DNA of 7,242 bases from positions 1 through 7,242 of the forward strand of contig JAUHWJ010000088.1 of assembly GCA_030424705.1 (NCBI GenBank), given 5' to 3'. Below are positions 1 to 5,537 of the stretch, in pieces. The notes under the pieces were generated by a model. The model had not been told where the DNA came from, searched no databases, and saw only the letters and a list, made by a program, of their open reading frames with translations. Positions within the stretch are counted from its first letter, which is position 1; each line of letters starts with the position of its first letter. Source of the DNA: Alphaproteobacteria bacterium (GTDB lineage: Bacteria > Pseudomonadota > Alphaproteobacteria > Rhodobacterales > Rhodobacteraceae). A program made the position numbers and the translations under genes.

Positions 1-1
1 G

Positions 2-2653
2 CTCCGCTCCCTGCCGCAACTCATCCCCGGCGCGCGGCTCGTCCTGACCGACGGGGCGGAGATCACCGCCCTGCCGCGGGATCGCGCCGCCTGGGGGCGG
101 CTCTGCCGGCTCCTGACGCTCGGCAAACGGCGGGCGGAGAAGGGAGGCTGCCTCCTCACGCCCGAGGATGTCGAGGCTGGGGCGGAGGGGATTCACCTCC
201 TCCTGCATCCTGAAGACGGGCGCGGCGGGGAGGAGACGGAGGCGCGGCTCCGCCGGCTCCGCGCGCGGGCTTCGGGCGGGGCGGAGACGGGCCTCCTCCT
301 CGCCCCGCTCTATGACGGGCGGGACCGCGCGCGCCTCGCCGCCCTCGCCGCCCTCGCCGCGCGGGCGGGCGCGCCCGCCATCGCCTCCGCCGCGCCGCTC
401 ATGCACCGGGCCGCGCGCCGCCCGATGGCGGACGTGCTGACGGCGATCCGCCTCGGCCGGCGGGTGGACGATCTCGGCGTCGCCGCGCTCCCCAATGCGG
501 AACGGCGCCTCCGGAGCCCGGAGGAGCTGGCGCGGCTCTTCCGCGACCATCCCGCCGCATTGGAGGCCGCGCGCGCCGTCGCCGCCGAGTGCCGCTTCTC
601 CCTCGACGAGCTGAAATACGAATATCCCGACGAGGTCTCGAACGGGGAGGAGCCGCAGGCCCGGCTCGAACGCCTCGCATGGGAGGGCCTCGCCCGCCGC
701 TATCCGGACGGGGCACCGGAGCGGGTGCGGGCGATGGCGGCGCGGGAGCTGAAGCTCATCGAAAAGCTCGGCTACGCCCGCTATTTCCTCACCGTGAAGG
801 GCCTCGTGGACTTCGCGGAAAGCCGCGGCATCCTCTGTCAGGGGCGCGGCTCCGCCGCCAATTCCGTCGTCTGCTACGCGCTCCGCGTCACCGCCATCGG
901 GCCCGAGATCGCCACGATGGTGTTCGAGCGGTTCGTGAGCGAGGCGCGGGACGAGCCGCCGGACATCGACGTCGATTTCGAACATGAGCGGCGGGAGGAG
1001 GTGATCCAGCACATCTACGAGACCTACGGGCGGGAGCGGTCGGGGCTCTGCGCCACCGTGATCCATTACCGCGCCCGGCGGGCGGTGCGGGAGGTGGGGA
1101 AGGCGATGGGCCTTTCCGCCGACGCCTGCGCCGCCATCGCGAGCCAGATCTGGGGCTGGGGCTCCGAAAGCGTGACGGACGAGCGCGTACGGGAGATCGG
1201 GCTCGACCCGGAGGACCCGCGGCTCCGCCGCACGCTCGCCCTGATCCGGGAGATCATCGGCTTCCCCCGCCATCTCTCCCAGCATGTCGGCGGCTTCATC
1301 ATGACGAAGGGGCGGCTCGACGAGCTCTGCCCCATCGAGAACGCGGCGATGGACGACCGCACCGTCATCGAATGGGACAAGGACGATATCGACGCGCTCG
1401 GCATCCTGAAGGTGGACGTGCTCTCCCTCGGGATGCTCACTTGCATCCGCAAGGCCTTCGCCCTGATCGAGCGCCACCACGGCGTCGGCTACAGCCTCGC
1501 CACGCTGCCACCGGAGGACCCGGCGGTCTATGACATGCTCTGCAAGGCGGATTCCCTGGGCGTCTTCCAGGTGGAGAGCCGGGCGCAGATGAACTTCCTG
1601 CCGCGGATGCGGCCGCGCTGCTTCTACGACCTCGTGATCGAGGTCGCCATCGTCCGGCCCGGCCCGATCCAGGGGGACATGGTGCATCCCTATCTCCGCC
1701 GCCGCCGGGGGGAGGAGAAGGTGGAGTTCCCCTCCGACGCGCTCGGCCAGGTGCTGGGCAAGACGCTGGGCGTCCCGCTCTTCCAGGAGCAGGCGATGCA
1801 GATCGCCATCATCGGCGCCGGCTTCGACCCTTCGGAGGCGGACCGGCTGCGCCGCGCGCTCGCCACCTTCCGCAAGACGGGGACGATCCACACCTTCCGG
1901 GAGCGCTTCATCGCGGGGATGCTGGCGAACGGGCACGATGCGGATTTCGCCGCGCGCTGCTTCTCCCAGATCGAGGGGTTCGGGGAATACGGCTTCCCCG
2001 AGAGCCATGCGGCGAGCTTCGCGCTCCTCGTCTACGCCTCCGCCTGGCTGAAGCGGTGGCACCCCGGAATCTTCGCCTGCGCGCTGCTGAACAGCCAGCC
2101 GATGGGCTTCTACGCCCCGGCGCAGATCGTGCGGGACGCGCGGGAGCACGGGGTGGACGTGCGCCCCGTCTCCGTCAACGAAAGCTATTGGGATTGCACG
2201 ATGGAGCCGGACGGGCGCGGCGGCCTCGCGCTCCGGCTCGGCTTCCGGCTGATCCGCGCGCTGGGGGAGGAGGACGGGCTCTGGCTCGCCGCCGCGCGCG
2301 GCAACGGCTACCGGAGCGTGGAGGACGTGCGGCGGAGGGCCGGGGCCGGGCCGCGCACGCTGAAGGCGCTGGCGGAGGCGGACGCCTTCGCCGATCTCGG
2401 CCTCACGCGGCGGGAGGCGCTCTGGGAAGCGGAGGCGCTCCGCGTCGCCCGCCCGCTGCCGCTCTTCGAAGGGTTGCTGGAGGGCGAGGGGATCGCGGAG
2501 CCCGACCCGAACCTCCCCGTCGCGAGCCTCGGGGAGGAGATGGTGGAGGACTACCTCTCCCTCCGCCTCTCCCTCCGCGCCCATCCGCTGGCGCTGCTCA
2601 GGCCGGTGCTGACGCCGCCCCTCAATCCACCGCCTTCAGCAGCATCGCGTTGA
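2..2653 (+). CDS. dnaE2: Error-prone DNA polymerase DnaE2 (ImuC), 5' partial and C-terminally truncated
   Basis: Catalytic alpha-type (family C) subunit used in SOS translesion synthesis, normally with ImuA and ImuB. The frame is open from the left edge; 883 codons are visible and perhaps 50-70 N-terminal residues lie outside. Numbering from the first visible codon, the rest of the PHP domain covers about residues 1-165 (RDRAAWGRLCRLLTLGKRRA near the start). GILCQGRGSAANS is at 276-288, the catalytic pair in PPDIDVDFE at 321-327 (Asp323 and Asp325 in the DVD core), the third aspartate in KVDVLSLGMLT at 472, and LGVFQVESRAQM at 519-530. A helix-hairpin-helix-like stretch lies near 773-795. All three polymerase carboxylates are present. 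Resemblance to the family runs to SLRAHPLALLRPVL, then the frame crosses the end of the convergent DUF2794 gene and stops. Full-length members usually exceed 1,000 residues and end in an OB-fold, which is missing. Family assignment is firm; whether the truncated enzyme works is unknown. Confidence 0.93.
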   Translation, partial: LRSLPQLIPGARLVLTDGAEITALPRDRAAWGRLCRLLTLGKRRAEKGGCLLTPEDVEAGAEGIHLLLHPEDGRGGEETEARLRRLRARASGGAETGLLLAPLYDGRDRARLAALAALAARAGAPAIASAAPLMHRAARRPMADVLTAIRLGRRVDDLGVAALPNAERRLRSPEELARLFRDHPAALEAARAVAAECRFSLDELKYEYPDEVSNGEEPQARLERLAWEGLARRYPDGAPERVRAMAARELKLIEKLGYARYFLTVKGLVDFAESRGILCQGRGSAANSVVCYALRVTAIGPEIATMVFERFVSEARDEPPDIDVDFEHERREEVIQHIYETYGRERSGLCATVIHYRARRAVREVGKAMGLSADACAAIASQIWGWGSESVTDERVREIGLDPEDPRLRRTLALIREIIGFPRHLSQHVGGFIMTKGRLDELCPIENAAMDDRTVIEWDKDDIDALGILKVDVLSLGMLTCIRKAFALIERHHGVGYSLATLPPEDPAVYDMLCKADSLGVFQVESRAQMNFLPRMRPRCFYDLVIEVAIVRPGPIQGDMVHPYLRRRRGEEKVEFPSDALGQVLGKTLGVPLFQEQAMQIAIIGAGFDPSEADRLRRALATFRKTGTIHTFRERFIAGMLANGHDADFAARCFSQIEGFGEYGFPESHAASFALLVYASAWLKRWHPGIFACALLNSQPMGFYAPAQIVRDAREHGVDVRPVSVNESYWDCTMEPDGRGGLALRLGFRLIRALGEEDGLWLAAARGNGYRSVEDVRRRAGAGPRTLKALAEADAFADLGLTRREALWEAEALRVARPLPLFEGLLEGEGIAEPDPNLPVASLGEEMVEDYLSLRLSLRAHPLALLRPVLTPPLNPPPSAASR

Positions 2654-2978
2654 AGAAGCGCATCACGATCCGCAGGTCGTGCCCCCGTTTAAGCACCCGC
2701 CCGTCCGCGCCGAGAATCGCATAGGCGCCCTGCTTCTGCGCGCGCTTCGGGTCCTTCTCGATGCGGAAGAGCGGATGCTCCGTCTTCCGGCGGAAGACGG
2801 AGAAGACGGCGCGGTCCGGCAGGAAGTCGATGGAGTAATCCTTCCACTCCCCCGCCGCGACCATCCGGCCGTAGATGTCGAGGATCACGGAAAGCTCCGT
2901 GCGGTGGAAGGCCACGCGCTCGGGCGCCGCGCTTTCCTTCCGCCCCTGCCCGAAGGCGCTCGCGTCGATCACGTTCAT
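2622..2978 (-). CDS. DUF2794 family protein
   Basis: A 118-residue protein of the alphaproteobacterial DUF2794 family, whose function is unknown to me. The family signature is clear: a central VILDIYGRMVAAGEWKDYSI segment, then DRAVFSVFRR, PLFRIEKDPKRAQKQGAYAI and a C-terminal LKRGHDLRIVMR. No signal peptide or membrane segment is visible, so it is probably cytoplasmic. I chose the ATG at 2978, giving MNVIDASAF; the frame also extends upstream to a TTG at 3008, but those ten extra residues do not look conserved. No strong Shine-Dalgarno sequence precedes the ATG (only a GGGG about 12 nt upstream). The gene is full length. Its 3' end overlaps the aberrant tail of dnaE2 by 32 nt in convergent orientation. 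It is divergent from the gamma-glutamyltranspeptidase gene. Confidence 0.88.
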   Translation of the reverse strand: MNVIDASAFGQGRKESAAPERVAFHRTELSVILDIYGRMVAAGEWKDYSIDFLPDRAVFSVFRRKTEHPLFRIEKDPKRAQKQGAYAILGADGRVLKRGHDLRIVMRFFNAMLLKAVD

Positions 2979-3092
2979 CTTTCGATGCAACCCCGTCACG
3001 CCGTGCAAGGCAAGCTTTATCGGCGCAAGAAATCATCATTCCGCCGCAATCCGGGCGCCTTTGGGCCACGGGCGTTTCCGATCTATGCTCAG

Positions 3093-3108
3093 CAGCAAGA
3101 AATTGCTG
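3093..3108. repeat. Inverted repeat CAGCAA-GAAA-TTGCTG
   Basis: A perfect 6-bp inverted repeat with a 4-nt centre. As plus-strand RNA it would form a hairpin closed by a GAAA (GNRA-class) tetraloop. It lies about 110 nt upstream of the ggt start, so it could be a leader hairpin or an operator half-site pair. The role is inferred; only the symmetry is seen. Confidence 0.4.
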
Positions 3109-3190
3109 TCCCGGCGCCGCGCGATCAGCCCCCACCCCGAAACCGCGGCGCCGGGCCCCTCTTTCCCCCAACCGCCGCCTGCGCTAGAGG

Positions 3191-3210
3191 TCCGGACAAT
3201 CATCCGGAGG
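3191..3210 (+). promoter_or_regulatory. Duplicated TCCGGA palindrome overlapping the ggt ribosome binding site
   Basis: TCCGGA occurs at 3191-3196 and 3203-3208, a 12-nt repeat spacing. The second copy merges into CCGGAGG (3204-3210), a good Shine-Dalgarno sequence 7 nt before the ATG at 3218, and this fixes the ggt start. Pairing between the two copies could in principle mask the ribosome binding site; that is speculative. Confidence 0.45.
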
Positions 3211-3217
3211 ACCCTTC

Positions 3218-4798
3218 ATGCGCGATCTTCACCTGCCCGGCCGCTCCGCCGTCCTTTCCCGGAACGGCATGTGCGCCACGTCCCAGCCGCTCGCCGCCGA
3301 GGCGGCGGCGCGGATCATGGCGGAGGGCGGGAACGCCGTGGACGGCGCCATCGCCGCCGCCGTGCTTCTCGGCATCGCCGAGCCGGGCTCGACCTCGATC
3401 GGCGGCGACATGTTCGCGCTCGTCAAGCCGGCGGGGGAGGAGCGGATCATCGGCCTCAACGCCTCTGGCCGCGCGCCGAAGGCGCTGGACGCCGCGCGGC
3501 TCCGCGCCGAGGGGGCTCAGGCCGTCCCCATCGACAGCGTCCATTCCGTCACCCTCCCCGGCGCGATGGACGGGTTCTGCCGCCTCGCCGAGGATCACGG
3601 GCGGAAGGGGATCGACGCCTGCCTCGCCCCGGCGATCCGCTACGCCGAGGAAGGCGTCGCCATCGCGGAGCGCGCGGCCTTCGACTGGGCGACCTCCGGC
3701 GGCAAGATGAAGGGGGACGGCGCGAAGTTCTACCTCAACGCCGGCAAGCCCTACGCCAAGGGCGAGATCTTCCGCCAGCCGAACCAGGCCGAGGCGCTGC
3801 GGCGCGTGGCGAAGGCGGGCCGCGCCGGCTTCTACGAGGGCGAGGTGATGGAGGACATGCTCCGGAGCCTCAAGGCCCTCGGCGGGGCGCACGAGGCGGA
3901 GGATTTCGCGGCGACTCGCTGCGACTATGTCGAGCCCGTCATGGCGAAGTATCGCGGCTACGAGCTGGTGGAGCTGCCGCCGAACGGACAGGGCGTGACC
4001 GCGCTCCTCCTCGCCAAGATCCTCTCCCATTTCGACATCGCGTCGATGGACCCCTGGGGCGCCGAGCGGGCGCATCTGGAGGCGGAGGCGACGAAGCTCG
4101 CCTATGACGCCCGCGGCCGCTTCGTCGCGGACCCGGACCATGCGCTGACGGAGCGGATGCTTTCGGACGAGACGGCGGCGAAGCTCGCCGCGCTCATCGA
4201 CATGGGCCGCGCCGCCCCCACCCCGCCGCCGGGCGCGGAGGCGGTGCACAGGGACACCGTCTATCTGACGACGGCGGACCGGGACGGCATGGTCGTCTCG
4301 ATGATCTACTCGACCTTCCATCCGTTCGGCTCCGGCCTCGCCTCCGCGAAGTTCGGCATCAACTTCCAGAACCGGGGCGCCGGCTTCGTGCTGACCGAAG
4401 GCCACCCGAACGAGCTGAAGGGCGGCAAGCGGCCGCTCCACACGATCATCCCCGCGATGATCCGGAAGGAGGGCGCGCTCTGGGCCTCTTACGGCGTCAT
4501 GGGCGGGCAGTATCAGGCGACGGGGCATTGCCGCGTTCTCTCCAACATCGCGGATTTCGGGATGGAGCCGCAGCAGGCGCTGGACGGCCCGCGCGCCTTC
4601 ACCGACCCGTTCGACGGGAAGCTCCAGGTCGAGCGCGGCTATTCCGACGCGGTCCGCGGCGCGCTGACGGCGAAGGGGCATGACGTGGTGATCCCCGACA
4701 CGCCGATCGGCGGCGCGCAGATGATCCGCCTGCACGGCGAGGGCGTGCTCGAGGGCGCCTCCGACCCGCGGAAGGACGGCGCGGCGATCGGCTTCTGA
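3218..4798 (+). CDS. ggt: Gamma-glutamyltranspeptidase family protein (glutathione hydrolase-like)
   Basis: A 526-residue N-terminal nucleophile hydrolase that, in this family, cleaves the gamma-glutamyl bond of glutathione or related amides and transfers the group to water or an acceptor. The family matures by autocleavage before a threonine. Here that is most likely Thr347 in RDTVYLTTADRDG, giving a large subunit of about 346 residues and a small one of about 180. Other matches are the N-terminal MAEGGNAVDGAIAAAVL block with STSIGGDMFALV, Arg85 in SGRAPKALD (candidate for the substrate carboxylate contact), FHPFGSGLAS, and the YGVMGGQYQATGH glycine loop followed by FGMEPQQALDGPRAF. The DTVYLT context resembles the YwrD-like or acylase-like branch more than E. 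coli Ggt, which has a threonine-histidine motif. No signal peptide is visible, so the protein is probably cytoplasmic, unlike classical periplasmic Ggt. The start is set by CCGGAGG 7 nt upstream. The exact substrate is uncertain. Confidence 0.92.
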   Translation: MRDLHLPGRSAVLSRNGMCATSQPLAAEAAARIMAEGGNAVDGAIAAAVLLGIAEPGSTSIGGDMFALVKPAGEERIIGLNASGRAPKALDAARLRAEGAQAVPIDSVHSVTLPGAMDGFCRLAEDHGRKGIDACLAPAIRYAEEGVAIAERAAFDWATSGGKMKGDGAKFYLNAGKPYAKGEIFRQPNQAEALRRVAKAGRAGFYEGEVMEDMLRSLKALGGAHEAEDFAATRCDYVEPVMAKYRGYELVELPPNGQGVTALLLAKILSHFDIASMDPWGAERAHLEAEATKLAYDARGRFVADPDHALTERMLSDETAAKLAALIDMGRAAPTPPPGAEAVHRDTVYLTTADRDGMVVSMIYSTFHPFGSGLASAKFGINFQNRGAGFVLTEGHPNELKGGKRPLHTIIPAMIRKEGALWASYGVMGGQYQATGHCRVLSNIADFGMEPQQALDGPRAFTDPFDGKLQVERGYSDAVRGALTAKGHDVVIPDTPIGGAQMIRLHGEGVLEGASDPRKDGAAIGF

Positions 4799-4809
4799 GG
4801 CCGAAGCGG

Positions 4810-4834
4810 CCCCCTGCACACGCTGTGCAGGGGG
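4810..4834 (+). terminator. Strong GC hairpin after ggt, probable terminator
   Basis: CCCCCTGCACA (4810-4820) and TGTGCAGGGGG (4824-4834) form a perfect 11-bp stem with a CGC loop, 11 nt after the ggt stop. The following GTTATAT is AT-rich but lacks a proper U tract, so it may be an imperfect intrinsic terminator or a 3'-end stabilising hairpin. Position between convergent genes supports termination. Confidence 0.55.
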
Positions 4835-4853
4835 GTTATATGACTGATATAAC
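4835..4853. repeat. AT-rich perfect palindrome GTTATAT-GACTG-ATATAAC
   Basis: Two 7-bp arms are perfect inverted repeats around 5 nt. The palindrome begins directly at the base of the preceding GC hairpin, in an AT-rich patch of about 35 nt (4835-4869) inside otherwise very GC-rich DNA. The geometry fits a dimeric DNA-binding protein site or a recombination site, yet it lies between two convergent genes, where an operator is not expected. No specific family is recognised. Confidence 0.5.
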
Positions 4854-4864
4854 TAATCAATCTG

Positions 4865-4888
4865 AAAAACCGGCCGCGGCGAGGCCGG
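4865..4888 (-). terminator. Intrinsic terminator for the minus-strand cytochrome operon
   Basis: Read on the minus strand, CCGGCC (from 4888), a 7-nt loop and GGCCGG (ending at 4870) are followed at once by TTTTT (4869-4865). This is a standard rho-independent terminator. It lies about 235 nt beyond the stop codon of the cytochrome c'-like gene, so the operon's transcript would have a long structured 3' region. Confidence 0.6.
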
Positions 4889-4916
4889 CCGGCGCGCGAG
4901 CGGAGCGCGAAGGGCC

Positions 4917-5039
4917 GCGCCCTCCCTCGGGAGGGCGCTTCGGAACGACTGATCCTCGCGGTTTATGGCGCCATGAACCCCTACGGTTGCGCAGCTTGCG
5001 CCGTCGCGATGCGCCCTCCCTTGGGGGGAGGGAGGGCGC
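4917..5039. repeat. Paired hairpins with identical 10-bp arms (possible interspersed mosaic element)
   Basis: The arm GCGCCCTCCC and its complement GGGAGGGCGC occur at 4917-4926/4929-4938 (2-nt centre) and again at 5011-5020/5030-5039 (9-nt centre). The two palindromes share arms but not loops and bracket 72 nt that includes TGGCGCCA (4966-4973 region) and a TTGCGC-AGC-TTGCGC direct repeat (about 4988-5000). Paired palindromes around a linker are typical of REP/BIME-like or small non-autonomous elements in intergenic DNA. No transposase is encoded, and the classification is inference. Confidence 0.5.
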
Positions 5040-5041
5040 GA

Positions 5042-5060
5042 CCCGGGCTTGTCGCCCGGG
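5042..5060. repeat. REP-like palindrome CCCGGGC-TTGTC-GCCCGGG
   Basis: A perfect 7-bp inverted repeat around TTGTC, with further outer symmetry (GACCC at 5040-5044, GGGTC at 5065-5069). The CCCGGGCTTG core resembles abundant short palindromic repeats in alphaproteobacterial genomes such as Bradyrhizobium and Rhodopseudomonas. The resemblance is from memory; copy number in this genome cannot be seen here. Confidence 0.45.
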
Positions 5061-5104
5061 CCAAGGGTCGAGCGGGGAGCGCGGCGCCTCCGCCCGGCCG
5101 GTTC

Positions 5105-5121
5105 CGGAAGGCCGCCTTCCG
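5105..5121 (-). repeat. Hairpin next to the cytochrome c' stop codon
   Basis: CGGAAGGC and GCCTTCCG form an 8-bp inverted repeat around a single base, starting 2 nt after the minus-strand TAA stop. As RNA it would form a short tight hairpin. No U tract follows, so a 3'-end stabiliser is more likely than a terminator. Confidence 0.4.
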
Positions 5122-5123
5122 CT

Positions 5124-5537
5124 TTACCGCCTCCTGAACGGCTCATGGCAGGCGACGCAGGTCTCCGCGACGCGCTCCGCCGCCTCCAGCGCCGCCGCCT
5201 CGCCCTCCGCCGCGGCGAGGCGGGCTGCGGCGGCGGCGAGGTCGTCGGTCATCGCGTCGAACCGGGCGCGATCCTCCCAGAGGAGCGCCGCCGCCTTGCC
5301 CCCTTCGGAGCCGGGCGGGAACTGCAAGCGCATCGCCTCCGCCCCCGCCTCCAGCGCCCCGGCGGCGCGGGAGACGAGCGCGGGGCTGTAAGGCAGAACG
5401 CCGATCCGCACCGCGCCGAGCGCCTTCATCGCGTCGTCCATGTCCTTCATTCCCGCCTGCCGCCGCTCCACCAGCGCCTCGAGCGCGAGGGCCGGGGAGG
5501 CGAGCGCGAGCGCGGCGGCGAAGGCGGGCGCCCTCAT
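5124..5537 (-). CDS. Periplasmic cytochrome c'/c556-like protein
   Basis: A 137-residue secreted haem protein of the cytochrome c' (class II c-type) family. Residues 1-18 form a signal peptide with a PALA cleavage site. The single haem-binding motif CVACH (Cys127, Cys130, His131) sits near the C-terminus, six residues from the end, which is the class II hallmark. The N-terminal RRQAGM segment (Met30, with Met33 nearby) matches the place where c556-type members carry an axial methionine, so six-coordinate haem and an electron-transfer role are more likely than the gas-binding five-coordinate form. An FPPGSE motif (73-78) and Trp87 fit the four-helix family pattern. The alanine- and glutamate-rich helices are typical. 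Its ATG overlaps the stop of the upstream cytochrome gene as ATGA, pointing to translational coupling; its own ribosome site is weak (GGGA). The partner redox protein is not known. Confidence 0.88.
   Translation of the reverse strand: MRAPAFAAALALASPALALEALVERRQAGMKDMDDAMKALGAVRIGVLPYSPALVSRAAGALEAGAEAMRLQFPPGSEGGKAAALLWEDRARFDAMTDDLAAAAARLAAAEGEAAALEAAERVAETCVACHEPFRRR

Larger units (their letters stand above)
2979..3217. promoter_or_regulatory. Divergent intergenic region between DUF2794 and ggt
   Basis: This 239-nt gap must carry promoters for both divergent genes. It is less GC-rich near 3015-3045 and 3090-3110 than the flanking genes. On the minus strand GATAAAG (about 3014-3020) could be a -10 element for DUF2794. 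On the plus strand CGCTAGA at 3182-3188 could be a -10 for ggt; the matching -35 elements are poor in both cases. The gap also holds a small inverted repeat (3093-3108) and two TCCGGA palindromes (3191-3208), listed separately. I see no gene in it. Confidence 0.4.
4799..5123. other. Gene-free convergent intergenic region rich in hairpins
   Basis: This 325-nt region separates ggt from the convergent cytochrome operon. I find no credible gene. It contains, in order, a GC hairpin, an AT-rich palindrome, a minus-strand terminator, two hairpins with identical arms flanking 72 nt, a REP-like palindrome and a last hairpin next to the cytochrome stop codon. A plus-strand frame beginning MTDITNQSEKP at 4840 runs through these repeats and then antisense through a real gene, so it is not accepted. 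Confidence 0.6.

Noticed and set aside
1..2653. A complete imuA-imuB-dnaE2 mutagenesis cassette
   Set aside because: Only dnaE2 is visible; imuA and imuB would lie to the left of the window, if present.
2056..2724. Plus-strand frame that might continue dnaE2 after a frameshift
   Set aside because: It overlaps the real dnaE2 frame over most of its length, and its extension beyond 2620 is antisense to DUF2794 with no OB-fold-like sequence. A simple frameshift therefore does not explain the truncation.
3200..4819. Long 539-residue open frame on the minus strand opposite ggt
   Set aside because: It is an antisense shadow of a well-supported gene in high-GC DNA; its arginine-, histidine- and glycine-rich composition matches no family.
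4835..4853. XerCD dif-like site
   Set aside because: The arms and 5-nt centre do not match the 11-6-11 layout or the CATAA/TTATG inner ends of dif.
4825..5391. 188-residue plus-strand frame across the intergenic repeats
   Set aside because: After a short plausible start it reads through hairpin repeats and then antisense through the cytochrome c' gene; the composition is low complexity.
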